Of a stretch of 64,000 bases of DNA, positions 22,828 to 33,670 are shown one piece after another. The notes below the pieces were generated by a model, which worked only from the letters and a program-made list of their open reading frames with translations, did not search any database and had not been told where the DNA came from. The stretch covers positions 186,001-250,000 of the forward strand of contig JAVHNS010000002.1 of the NCBI GenBank assembly GCA_036872755.1, in the 5' to 3' direction. Both the position numbers and the translations under genes were made by a program. The stretch is from Orbilia blumenaviensis. Lineage: Eukaryota; Ascomycota; Orbiliomycetes; Orbiliales; Orbiliaceae. Each line of letters begins with the position of its first letter. Positions within the stretch are counted from its first letter, which is position 1.

Positions 22828-25736
22828 AAGCGACACACGGCCCTACTTTTTACAATCTTCTCAGCATCGTTTTTTGTTCATGATACCACAGCCATTCGTT
22901 CACCGTATTTGGCGGATTTCTTCTTTCCTTCTTTCTTAACCTTTTAACAGGGATATAAACAGGGTTTTTCATTTTCAATTTTGGGTCTTTTGCTTCTACA
23001 TCAATTCGCATACACCCTCGTATGTGTTGGTAGGTTCATGGCGTTTGTTGTTTTTGTGTGATTTTGAGCGTGCAGCTGCCGGCTTCTTCCTCTTCTGGGC
23101 TTTCTGGGACTATCGCTCCATCCCAGGACGCAGCATAATCTTAATTCTCTAACATAACCGCCGGTTAAGAGCTTGGAATCGGTTTCTTAGAGCGGTGGAA
23201 TTAGTTGACTAGCGAGCAATTCTTCTGCAATTGCAGTTGAGAACTCACGATATCCCTATATTATTATTGTTATTGTTATCAATTAGCCCCCATCTTTCAG
23301 GTTACTGTATACCGATTTTTGTATGTACATTCAAATCATCCTAAAAGAATACAGATAGATCAATTTCTCCACGCCTCTGACTCTGTTCAAGGTACCTTTT
23401 AAAACAAATAAACGTAGAAAATACTGAGAAATAAAACAAACCACGACATAACTTGGAGAAGCAAGTCTTTGAACAGTTTCTACAGAAGGTTTGCGGCTTT
23501 GGCCATCTTGATACCCAGGTCGCTTGACACGAAGCCTGAATTTATGCGGCGCAAAACTTGCATGAGGGCCCTGTTGGTATCGCTTGGCAGCCAGCCAACC
23601 CAGCCCTTAAGAGACCCCACGGCGAATTGGCATCCTGTTTCATCAGGTTAGGAACAAATCCGGGATCTGTTTTGCCGCCTAAAATTAGCATGAATGGGTT
23701 GCAGTGCATAAAACACTGAGAAGTGGTGCACATATATGTAAAGTCCGTCAAGTCTCTGAAGCAATGGTAGGGCTAGAAAACTAACTCGACTGTGGGGGCC
23801 CGATCGATTCTACTAACGTTATGCTCAATATCTCCCCTGAATAGTTGACTAAAAGATCGAAGACATTGAAAAGAAGGGCTGGGCTATGACGCAAAACTAG
23901 AGGCTTCAGCTAGCTTTCTTGAAGAGATTTATTGAGGAAACGCTGGGTTTTTCTTTAGTTTACCAACTAGACAAGGCCTCCTCATGGGCTTTTTTTTTTT
24001 TTTTTTTTTTTTTTGAGAAAACCAATGAGCTTTGAAACCCAAATGAACCCGATCCGAGTTATCCGAAGGACAGAATGTCTCCGTGGCGTGGTCGATACGT
24101 GCAAGTTTCTCCAGAGATGGAGGAATTTACACTGTTCAACGTGGGCTCCACTGACTCGACGAGGGAAAGCCATTTGCCGGCACCTTAACCCACTCTAACC
24201 AGCTTGGTTAGGTCTTATCGAAAACCATCGATACCCTATCATTTTAGCCATTCAAGCGGCCCTGGCAGCCCCATAGTCGCAAAATAACCTACTGATGGAC
24301 TTTCTACTCACATATCACACCATTTTGTCATGGTACAAGCTCTTGGTACGGAAGAACTTGAGAAGACAAGAGTTTTATAACATTGGCGGCGGGTTGTCAA
24401 GAAATTAGTTCCCGAGCCCCGGGAAGTCGTTAAAGGAGGAGGTAGTGGGTCAAGATGAGTTGTAGCACAGCCCTCTCGAAGATACCCCGCTGTGCCACAT
24501 ATACAACTAGTATCGGGAGCCTGTCAATGTCTCTTTAGCTGAATCACGGGAATCATTGGAATTCCGCTCAACGAAATATTATATCAATGGTTACAGGTAG
24601 AACATCCGGATAAGATCCCTGACTCCCCGAGTCATCGAATACCGGTAGCGATGTTGCATTCGTGATACAAGGAGCTTGGATTGTGCGCAGCTCAGAGCTC
24701 ACAAATTTAGATGTACCCTGGAAAACGAACGTCGTACGAAACATAGAGTTTTTTTTTTTATATTTCTTATCTAACATTAGTTGATATTTTAACCCATATT
24801 CGGGCTTCGCCCACCGGTCATTGAGAAACTCGGATTATGTCTAACATGTGCATAACAAGAGATGGGGCACAATTCATCTTTCGTACAACTACGTTCATCG
24901 GTATACCTTGTACGTGCGTATTTTGTCATATGTTGTTGTACGTTGGTAATCCCGAAACTGATTACGTGCTCAGCTATTGACAGCGAATGGTGATTTAGTT
25001 GCGGATAGTCTTATACTCTCTTAGGGGAAGTAGCTATTACACTAGTCTTGGTCCTGTTAAATATCTTATTCCTCGAAAAGAAATTCAAACAAGGCACACC
25101 TGTGCATGGTACCCGTAAGCAGCGAACCTAGAGCTACATCTACCTGCCAAATACTACTGAGCTCACTAGCCACCATCTCAACCCCTACTTCCTAGGCATC
25201 TTTCGCTCAACTTTATGGCCTGCTGGGCGGCGCGATTAATTTGTCATCCAGGTGTTCGCATGCACCGCTATATGCACCCAGATAGGAATGAACGAGCTTG
25301 TGTCACGCCGGCCAACGTCGCAACTTTCTGTTCGGATGTCTTGTCGATGTCCAGATTTCCCTGTCGACAATTTTTTTATTTATTGCTAGTCGGCTTTGTA
25401 CGTAATGCATTGGCCCCCTCTTAGAGTACATAAGAAGCTATAGACGTTTTGTAATCAATAAAAATAATTGAGTAAATGTATACTTATACATGCATATATG
25501 TGCAGTGTTTGAGTGAATGTTTTATATTAATTGTAGAGTCTCAATATATTAATACAAGTGTATAGCCACCAAGCAGACTAATTATGCCGACGTACTGGGG
25601 GAGGGGCTCTCCACCAGATGCACTTGTATATACCTATGCATATACACAGGTATGCATATATAGAGAGCAATCAAATATTCTCCGTATAAGATTCAGCCAC
25701 TTTGAACTAGCTAACCCCACACAGCACCTTAAACAC
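22828..25736. other. convergent gene-poor spacer
   Basis: 2.9 kb between the 3' ends of the GT2 gene and the GH114 gene. It contains T-rich tracts and many short frames without domain similarity. No RNA gene or transposon terminus was recognised. Confidence 0.5.
23990..24014 (+). repeat. T25 homopolymer
   Basis: A run of 25 T residues inside the GT2-GH114 spacer; the reverse strand reads A25. No flanking target-site duplication was recognised. Confidence 0.9.
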
Positions 25737-26930
25737 CTACGGACAGTGCTCCGTCCAATCGTCTAATATAAGATGCTTTATAAGAGTTGAAAAGCCCTGT
25801 GCACCGTTATTCGGCGAGCATATTTCTGCAACCGTCATCTCACTCTCATCCGGGTACTCCAGATGAAAGACCGGGGAATTGTACTCAAGGAACGTGTGAT
25901 ATGGCCCACACTCTTTGTAGGCTACGCAGGACTCTTGAACACAGAAATCCATGAAATCCACTACGTCATCGACGATGGCGCCCCCGTTCTTTAGACCTAT
26001 AGCCATCCCGCGGTTATGAGCTTCTCCGGCCATGAACCTAAGGAATGAAACGGCGTCGCCTTCGGTAAGGTTAAACCCAGTGGGGTTCTGATACCCATTT
26101 ATGTTGTCTGGGTCGATGGCATCGCAGCCTTTGGCCTGCGCCAGAGCGATTCGGTCCGACATAATGCTACGAACATTTTCGCTATTTGTGTCCAACCACC
26201 ATTCTCCCTCCCAACCGTCCATAGCCTCTCCGTAATCCTCCTTGGTGAAGTTTCCCGCGTCGGACCGCCAATCTTCATACGAACCCGCTGAGAAGTAGCA
26301 AATTATCTTGTAACCCTTCAATTTGAGGCTTGCAATGAAGGAAGGAGAGTTGTCGAACAAATCGATGTCATAAGCACTGACATCTTCGTTTGTATTGTTA
26401 GGGGCGCCGATAAGGGTTATTTGCCATGTTTCGCCCGCTGTTGGTCGCCAGTGGGCTGCCGCTGCGGTTTGTGAGGGTCTGAGTTTGTATGTCTCCGTCA
26501 CTGTTTTTATTCCATTCGAATTGTTGCTCGCCGGCCTTGTAGTACCAGCAGTGACAGTGCCCGCACTTACACTTGTGGTGTCCGATCCGCCCCCTCCAGT
26601 AGCATTGTCAGCAATATTGTCAGAACTGCTGCTGCTCGACCGCCTGGTGAGACCCACCCCAAGGCCCACCCCTAGGCCAACTAGTATCAAAATAACGAGC
26701 ACACCGAGTATCCATAAGCAGGATCGGCTGCGCTTGAACCTTATGAGAGGTCTACCCGATGTGCTCGCCACAGACCCCTTCTTGACAACTCCATTCGAAG
26801 TGGTTATTGCAATATCCTTTGCCATACCCTCCTTAATTCCCAGGACGTTCCAGCACAATTCTTGGGCTACGGATGCGTTGTCGAGTTGTATTTTCTGGGG
26901 CTCTGTTCCTGGAATCATATACGTATGCAC
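25737..26930 (-). CDS. membrane-anchored GH114 protein (endo-alpha-1,4-polygalactosaminidase-like)
   Basis: A single exon encodes up to 397 residues. A polar N-terminus is followed by one transmembrane helix at about 71-94 (LGVLVILILVGLGVGLGVGL), then a Ser/Thr/Gly-rich stalk to about 150 and the catalytic TIM-barrel domain to the end. Domain signatures are WRPTAGETWQITL, VSAYDIDLFD, KIICYFSAGSYEDWR, KGCDAIDPDNING and LKNGG, the pattern of Glyco_hydro_114. Characterised fungal members such as Aspergillus fumigatus Ega3 are membrane-anchored and cleave galactosaminogalactan. The same orientation and anchoring are inferred here. The true start could be an internal Met near residue 36, since the first 35 residues are not needed by the family. 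No other galactosaminogalactan cluster gene (epimerase, deacetylase, GT4) is in the window. Confidence 0.88.
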   Translation of the reverse strand: MHTYMIPGTEPQKIQLDNASVAQELCWNVLGIKEGMAKDIAITTSNGVVKKGSVASTSGRPLIRFKRSRSCLWILGVLVILILVGLGVGLGVGLTRRSSSSSSDNIADNATGGGGSDTTSVSAGTVTAGTTRPASNNSNGIKTVTETYKLRPSQTAAAAHWRPTAGETWQITLIGAPNNTNEDVSAYDIDLFDNSPSFIASLKLKGYKIICYFSAGSYEDWRSDAGNFTKEDYGEAMDGWEGEWWLDTNSENVRSIMSDRIALAQAKGCDAIDPDNINGYQNPTGFNLTEGDAVSFLRFMAGEAHNRGMAIGLKNGGAIVDDVVDFMDFCVQESCVAYKECGPYHTFLEYNSPVFHLEYPDESEMTVAEICSPNNGAQGFSTLIKHLILDDWTEHCP

Positions 26931-27888
26931 ACGTGCATGGAGGTCTTGGGTTTGAACTTTAGCGCTATAAACCAGAATCTTTCTGGTAATTGTTACTAAG
27001 TCCTTAATTACTTAAGTACTTATATGGTGATCAGGTTTGTACAATGCCAGGTACCGAGAAAAGAAAAAGCCCAGAACCCTAGTTTCGAATCGAGGTCAGA
27101 GTGGTGTGTAGTAGTCGTCGAAATAGGCTCCTTTAGCCCGCGTTCAGAAGTCAAAATCCCACAAGTGTCCGGAAACGGTAGTCAGTACTAGCAAGTTCTC
27201 GTTGCTCGTAATCCAGATGGGTAGATCGATATCTCTTCATATCAAACAAACAAGACGAAGATCTATTCAAGGTATAGATCATGTTGCCTTTTGTTCGTGT
27301 TGATATACGTCGTCTGACTTCGGCCTTATATGGTTGTAATTGAGGCCAGTGAGAGAACTCCCGGGTTTGAGTAAATAAGCACTATTACGCGACAGAAACG
27401 ATCCGCTGACAGCAACATCTAATGCAACTCTTCTACACAAAAGCCGGAACTCGTTTTTTGGCCAGCAGAAAACAACCGTTGGAGGCCCAGATATGGAGAC
27501 CCGATCGAATCTAGCATGGCAGACAACGATCGGGATGGTGAGGCTTTATAACCCCAGGGCCGAAGAACAGGAATGAACTACAATCAAAAGCTAAGCCACG
27601 ATGTGAGCAATGTGTTGGAGTAGCAGTGTTTGACACGGGCAGGATGGGCCGCTTGGATAGACCAGCCTGTCTTCAACTTCAACCACAACACTCAAGCACT
27701 CCCATTGCCAATTCGTCTCTGCATCGTAGCGCCTCGGCTCATTCGCATAAATTTTCCCTCCCAGAACTCAGGCACACTATCCAAATTCTCGGACCGATCC
27801 GGCTGTGTAGAGCTGTTCTCTATCGTGGCGTAGAACTAAATTTTGTCACCAATCTGTCCTACTAATCCTATATTTATTGTGCCGAGAT
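26931..27888. other. divergent intergenic region
   Basis: 958 bases between the GH114 gene and the Mpv17-like gene, holding both promoters. Short open frames in the last 270 bases are interpreted as leader of the Mpv17-like gene. Nothing else was seen. Confidence 0.5.
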
Positions 27889-28616
27889 ATGGCGATACCT
27901 CCAATTGTAATTGCCGCGATCCAGGCATCATTCTTGTCAGGACTGTCAAACTTCCTCGCTCAGATACTAGCTGCGTGGAAAGCGGACGTACGTGTGATCG
28001 AGCGAAATGAGCCATGATAGTGCTATACTGATGCTCTATTCTCCAGCGACCTTTTGAGCTTGCTACTGCTCCCATTCTTCGTTTCTTCATATTCACCCTC
28101 ATCACCACGCCTCCTAATTACAAATGGCAGGCCTTTCTAGAACGAAGCTTTCCTACCTATCCTGCGGACTCCCGCCGGGACCTCAAAAAAACAGATGACA
28201 TTGCCCTGAAAGAAAAGGCTCCCATGTCACCAGGTGTTGTTCACCATGAGCCTGGGAGGCTTAAGAAGAGCAATATTGCCCGAAAACTATTGCTAGACCA
28301 GTGCTGTGGCGGCCCAATCAACACTGCACTCTTTATCATTGGGATGGGGCTTTTAAATGGTAACCCCTGGGAACAAGTGCAATGGAACCTTGCTAAGGTA
28401 AGAGCATTTCTTTTCCGTTACGTAATATAGCTTTTGTAGCTAATACGTGAGTTTGTCTAGGATTTTTGGAAATTTCAGCTAGCTGGCTGGAAGCTCTGGC
28501 CTCTCGTAGCCCTGATATCGTTCAGCGTCGTACCCTTTGAGCGACGAGTCTTGTTTGGCAGTTTGGTATCCCTTGGGTGGACCATCTATCTGAGCTTGTT
28601 AATTGGCGAAGTCTAG
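27889..28616 (+). CDS. Mpv17/PMP22 family membrane protein
   Basis: Three exons (27889-27987, 28047-28397, 28461-28616) give 201 residues. Evidence is the N-terminal hydrophobic helix with GLSNFLAQ, the RFFIFTLITTPPNYKWQ segment, KKSNIARKLLLDQCCGGP, and the C-terminal FWKFQLAGWKLWPLVALISFSVVP block. The last is the hallmark W-K-x-W-P-x-x-x-x-x-x-F-x-x-V-P signature of the Mpv17/PMP22 family. Such proteins are four-helix channels of the mitochondrial inner or peroxisomal membrane. This one keeps helix order and size but carries an extra hydrophilic loop of about 45 residues (LKKTDDIALKEKAPMSPG region) between helices 2 and 3, common in fungal paralogs. Both introns are phase 0 with strong sites. 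No long frame reveals the gene because the exons are short. Confidence 0.86.
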
Positions 28617-28948
28617 GAATAGGTGCTTGCTTTTTACAACGACCTCTCACGAGATTACGGACGACGGTGCAGCTAAGGAGGGTTTGTAATGTATATAGTA
28701 ATGATACCATTGCAGGTTTGGCTTCGCAGCTTGTTTTTTCTTCGAGGTTCGTTTCTTGTTTGATAGATCACGAGATAAATTCGGTTAAAGGCTTCTGTTA
28801 GAAACCACTACGCACCGTGCAGCTGAACTGGCATACTCCACAAAGCGACCAGTATACACGAGCACTAGTAGTAAAGGACTTGCAGTAATTTCCGAAGGGT
28901 CCCCGTAATACAGGGACACCCAAATGGATATAACTTCTTTCCCACCAA
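28617..28948. other. convergent 3' region
   Basis: 332 bases between the stop of the Mpv17-like gene and the stop of the minus-strand hypothetical gene. No feature seen beyond AT-rich 3' UTR-like sequence. Confidence 0.5.
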
Positions 28949-29638
28949 CTACTGCCACCACTTCCACCCATGGCCAGTTCTCTCGCAAGTAATCTTTAGC
29001 TCCTTCATAAAAGAACTTCGAAGATCTTCTTCAATCGCTAAAACATCCCTTTGAGCTTTTAGGTCTGTCCGCAGGCTCTTCCAGTTGGCCTCATATGCCT
29101 GCTTCAACTGCAAAATCCTCCTTTCGTTCTTCGCCGGATGTCGCCTAAGGATACTCAACCTCCTCTCTAGTAAACCATGCTGGAGCCGCATCGTTAAGAA
29201 GATTTCATTAATCGCAGAGTATATCAGGGCAGTGTGATTATCCAGTTTCGCGATTCGTTCGAGCAAGTCGTTGATATTCTGGAGACGTCTGCGCTCTAGA
29301 CAACTATGGGACCGACCCGAATAGTCCATCACTGTTCGGACGTTTTGATATATTGGACGCAAAGACCATGAATTTGAGAAATCTAGACACCCCCGTAGAT
29401 ATCTCTGTCGCGGTTGGAGGAACTCATCTAAATCGAAGCTACCATCTTCCATCATATGCACGAGCTCGGATTCGCTGAAGATTGGAAACGGAGAGTTGCC
29501 GGTTATATCCATAGCGGCGGTCAATTGACGGGATATTTGAAGGTTACAACTATCATACATCTTCACAAACGACCCGAACTTATAGTCAGGGGAATTTAAG
29601 TTTAGTGGGAATCCGTATGCTTTTAGGTTTTCGTACAA
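28949..29638 (-). CDS. unrecognised protein with C-terminal coiled coil
   Basis: An unbroken frame of 229 residues with natural composition but no family I recognise. The first half has a mixed globular look (MDITGNSPFPIFSESEL, GSFDLDEFLQPRQRYL). From about residue 120 to 220 it is rich in Leu, Arg, Glu and Lys with heptad-like spacing (LQNINDLLERIAKLDNH, LERRLSILRRH, LKQAYEANWKSLRTDL), suggesting a coiled coil. There is no signal peptide or membrane helix. It may be the C-terminal part of a longer spliced gene, since the methionine at 29638 is not obviously a start. No function is proposed; lineage-specific genes often look like this. Confidence 0.5.
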   Translation of the reverse strand: MYENLKAYGFPLNLNSPDYKFGSFVKMYDSCNLQISRQLTAAMDITGNSPFPIFSESELVHMMEDGSFDLDEFLQPRQRYLRGCLDFSNSWSLRPIYQNVRTVMDYSGRSHSCLERRRLQNINDLLERIAKLDNHTALIYSAINEIFLTMRLQHGLLERRLSILRRHPAKNERRILQLKQAYEANWKSLRTDLKAQRDVLAIEEDLRSSFMKELKITCERTGHGWKWWQ

Positions 29639-30067
29639 AGGTTAAGAGTAGAGCAATTCTTATTCCAAAGCGCTCTTTTGAGGCGATTCGAATCGGTAGC
29701 GGAAAGCGTAATAATTGACAATTAACGAAACGGCTATACAAGTCTACCATACGGCATGTACTCACGTACCTGTTAGACACTTAGGTAGTTGGAGATAGCC
29801 AGGTACGCTTCAGAATATGAAGCGCTTTATTGCTGCAGTGCAGCGGCCCTACTTGTGCCACAGCGTCGTGTATACTGTCGCATAACCCCAAAAAACAACC
29901 CACACCAACACAGACTTACTTGGTCAGCTACGTTAGAACAAGACTCAATTCGAATTTAAACTCGCCATCGTGTGCCAGATCAAGCTCCCACCAGCAATAA
30001 AGCTTCTCTAGCTCGGATCGGGAAATTTACACTAAGTCCGAAAGCCGACAACGAAATGCCATCACAT
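29639..30067. other. intergenic, nothing supported
   Basis: About 430 bases. A short minus-strand frame at 29586-29780 could be an upstream exon of the neighbouring hypothetical gene, but no clear splice joins them. Confidence 0.4.
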
Positions 30068-31217
30068 AAGGGAATACGCACACACTAGAGATCAATAGCG
30101 CTCCTGCACAGGAATTCGGAACTAAAATTGAAGGTTCAACGGTCACCTGCAGTCAGTTTCGTAGCATACAAGGCTTCGTTGGCAGCTTAGTTGCACAAGA
30201 TGATAAGCTTTTTGACTTCAATCTGAATTTCAGCCACTCGACAGCGCCGCGACATAACTACCATATATATGCCGACGGAACACGAATCATGAATAGCACA
30301 ACCACCGCTAGAACTGACACTGTAGAAGAGACGTCCATCCTTATCGATGGCCAAGCGGAAAGATGAGAGGTGAGATTCTCTAAGCTTGGGACGAGTGTGC
30401 GCGCGTGTTCCTATCCCTAATATCCTCCTAGCTATAGGGCAAAGGGCAAAGGTATCTTATGACGGCTAACAAAGTTTAGGCACCTCTAGTTGACCAGGAA
30501 TCTGATGGGATGGAAACGCGGGCCGGTATATTGCAGAATATCTATGTCCTCAAAACGGTTTGGGGAGCCGAAAAAATCGCGTCGCGGATCTCCCTTATTG
30601 AAGACAAAATGGCATTTGCTGAGAAGGCTCACGAAAAGTCTTTGAGAGGGAGAGCCGTTTCGCACAAGATCTCGTTTAGTGTGCCTATTATTGGATCCAG
30701 GCCATAGTTTTGCCTGTCAACCAAATATATGAACTCTTTTAACCAGCCTTACTTTACGTTTGTTTTCCGCTATACTAGAAAATTTAAGTTTCTAGAACGA
30801 ACCCTTTTCTGAACCCGGTCGGGGTGTGATTATATTATTGATATTGCTACCTAAAGCGTATTTACAGAGCGAAGACTTAATTGCCCGTTCTCCGTCTTGA
30901 GGATATTCAACCGAAAACGAAGATAGGTTATCCGCGGAGGTATATCGCTCGAAGCGCTCTGCAGTGAGGTCCTCCGCTATCAGGTAAGTGCGCAATGGTA
31001 TAGTACTAGTAGAATTGAGTATCAAAGCTAACTGCTGTATTGCGATTTCCAGGCGCAGAGCAAGGGGATACCTATAAAGAGGGGATGTGAATTAACATAT
31101 GTAACACGAGGTTCTGCTTTGATCACTGATGACGACTCCGAGGTCATATTTCTGTCAGAGCGCCCCGTCAAGAGGCAAAGGGCCACTGAAGAGATTGACC
31201 TGCCCTCTGATGATTGA
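30068..31217 (+). pseudogene. possible decayed gene of unknown function
   Basis: Protein-like plus-strand segments can be chained by good splice sites. Segment A, 30068-30363, is open for 96 codons (including LVAQDDKLFDFNLNF) and is followed by TGA and GAG directly before a GTGAGA donor at 30370. Segment B, 30480-30707, begins after a TTTAG acceptor in matching phase and includes LKTVWGAEKIASRISLIEDK. Segment C, about 30780-30983, has in-frame TGA (30810), TAA (30852) and TAG (30924). A canonical 69-base intron (30984-31052, GTAAGT, CTAAC, CAG) joins it in frame to segment D, 31053-31217, an acidic tail with DDDSEVIFLSERPVKRQR. No family is recognised. Each stop is one C-to-T change from a sense codon. 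An alternative is a separate minus-strand frame at 30792-31025, which is open and also protein-like. The call is tentative. Confidence 0.3.
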
Positions 31218-31819
31218 GATCGCCCACCTCACAATTATCCTGCATACGCATGAGCACTCACTGTTTTTTTCTGGTAGCTTCTGTTATATAGTCGATTTAT
31301 GGAGGCAAGCCAGCAAATGGTTTTGCGTGGTTTTATTCTCCTTGAAATAAATCTGTTTTAGGCTGTAGTGATCATTTTGAGGCCGGCTGGGATCACTTGT
31401 TGGCGCCTCTTGCATCTTCGTCCGGCGTTTTCTTCATGGGCCATCTTATGTATCTACTAGACATTGAATGATCATTGTTCTTGTCCTTTATATACGGGGT
31501 GCGTGAACTTAGATGCCATTGCTACGTAGTACTACGTGTGCTAAGCTGTACGGAATGTGGTATTTTGTGTGTTGTTTATCATCCACAAATCCGTGCACCA
31601 ATTACTCGGATCCAGCTTTCGACTTTGTGTTGCCTGGTACCAGATCCAGCAGCTAACGGAATGATGTTTAAAGCCCAAAGCTTCATTCTCATCGTCATCG
31701 TGCAATCTAGTCTTACCAGTATCGTATTCTAGATCTCCAGCCTAAATCGCTGAAGCTCTTCACCTCTTGCATCTGGAACCTAAAAATCGTTCTGGTGGGT
31801 AAAGCTTAAACTTGAAGAA
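31218..31819. other. intergenic, promoter side of the next gene
   Basis: About 600 bases, AT-rich. It contains the presumed promoter of the gene at 31820 and nothing else recognisable. Confidence 0.5.
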
Positions 31820-32863
31820 ATGGCCTCACCGCCACTTCCGTCAACGATCTTACAAGCTGAATTTCGGGCGATCTTATCGCGATACCCTTCAGTCCTCAAA
31901 GCTGTTTCAGACAAAAAGAAGTCTACAAAGCAACCGAAGGATGGCGACCTGCAAACACTTGCGCAAATTGACAATTGGAGAGATGGGCTCCCAGGCACTA
32001 CTAGTTCCGGAAAAGGCACGAAAGGCGAACTCGTTGATAGGATGATAGTGGACGCGTCGCAGGTGAAGGACATAGTTCTTTGGAAATTGTATGTTGAATT
32101 AGGGAAACATCGCATCAATAGATGGCACTACTAATATGTGATATGACAATATTCTAGAAAACGAGGGAAGTTTCGTCCTACGATTATGCCGTTAGTATCC
32201 TCGAACCCAGTCAAAGAACTCGAGGCAACTGTAAACGAAGCTCTTTCAATGCCACTCCCAGACCAGGTTACCGTAGATGGAGCAGACGATGACGATGACA
32301 ACGCGCTGGCCCAGGTCACTTCTATGATGAAAGTGTTGGTTAAGTTGAAGGGCATTGGTCCAGCTACAGCAACCGCGATTCTATCAACTATATTCCCTGA
32401 TACCATCCCAATGTTCTCCGATGAAGCTTTCCGTTGGATGATGATGGAAAAATCGGGCAATTCTACGGGATGGAGTAGAAAGATCGCGTACGACACAAAG
32501 GAGTATTCGGAATTCTTCAAAAGGGTTAGGCGACTTTGTAGAAGGTTGGCATTTGAAGGCGAAGTGTTTGATGCGGGAAGTGTCGAGAAGGTGGGCTGGG
32601 TGCTTGGCCAGGAAGCTGTTTTGGGGATTGCTCATTCAAATGAAGAAACACCTGGGCCTTCGAGACGAATAAAGTCCGAAAAGAGCCCTGAGGGCGTTCG
32701 CCAACAAGAGCTAAAGGAGGATAAGACATTGCCCTCCAGCGAACTGTCAAAGCTTGTTACCGACGGTTTGGAGACGATTAGTAGCCTGAGTAAGACGAGA
32801 GCGAAAAGGAAGAACTCTTCAGCTGAGGTCCTTCGTCGAAGCAAGCGAAATAAGGAAGCATAG
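31820..32863 (+). CDS. conserved uncharacterised protein with helix-hairpin-helix motif
   Basis: Two exons (31820-32088, 32158-32863) give 324 residues. The first 120 residues hold the pattern DLQTLAQIDNWRDGLP, then VLWKLKRGKFRPTIMPLVSSN; the intron falls exactly inside this WKL-KRGKFRP motif. I remember that motif from widely conserved, uncharacterised eukaryotic proteins. Residues 148-165 (VLVKLKGIGPATATAIL) form a helix-hairpin-helix of the kind seen in DNA glycosylases and other DNA-binding proteins, followed by IPMFSDEAFRWM. There is an acidic run (about 132-138) before it and a basic, Lys/Arg-rich C-terminus (SKTRAKRKN, RRSKRNKEA) that looks like a nuclear localisation signal. A nuclear DNA-related role is inferred from these features, not proven. 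No catalytic Lys/Asp pair of glycosylases could be identified. Confidence 0.82.
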
Positions 32864-33670
32864 GTTCAGCTCGACTTTTTTTTTTTAAAAAAAAAAACCT
32901 TTTCCACGTGGGATCATGATGGTGTGCGACCACCTCAAAAATGTGATAGCAGTCGCGCGATGCTGAAGGCGAAAAAAAAAAGGCATAAGGTTGAATCCCT
33001 GATCCCAGAATTTTTCACGGCCCGTGACTCGATTACTTGGCAGGTTATTGGAAGCAGAAACCTTTTATCGATTAATATTATCAGTATGCGTACAGTGCAA
33101 GTGCAAGTGAGATTCTTGAAACGGCGGCTTTTATGAAATACGATATGGCATGGTGAATAAGATATTAATCCAAAGATACACCAAAACAACTCCAGCTAGT
33201 AAACACTTCAAATTTACATTCTGCTGCCGTCGCTGCAGGTCGATCGCCAGCATGAATTTGAGGCTGCACCCAAGTGACAAACGGGTAAGAATGCGGGAGC
33301 TGCCTTGGAGGATTATCGATACACAGACACACAACCTACTCACCCATACAACTCCGGGTGCCTGTGGAGGGCACAGTTATTCGGTGCAGACAAGAACTGT
33401 GACATGACATGCAACAACAGCTTCGTCATCCAGTTAGGCGACAAAATAGGCTGCACCGCCGCTCATAAGAACCTAAAATCAAAAAGAGTTATGACAACGT
33501 CTACCACCAACCCTGCGCCGAGATGGCCGCTAAAGTAGCGATCGAGACAATATGGACCTGGTCGACCTTTTTCGAAAGAGAAAAACCAAAGGATCAAATT
33601 ACTCGGCAGGCCAACAATTAACAACGGCGCAGTGGCAGTGTTCTTGCCTACCTGTCTCGTCCCGCTCTCC
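32864..33670. other. intergenic, nothing supported
   Basis: About 800 bases, containing the T11A11 palindrome just after the stop of the upstream gene and several short frames without domain similarity. Confidence 0.5.
32876..32897. repeat. perfect T11A11 palindrome
   Basis: Eleven T followed immediately by eleven A, starting 13 bases after the stop codon of the helix-hairpin-helix gene. It reads the same on both strands and is probably part of the 3' processing or nucleosome-free region. Confidence 0.9.
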
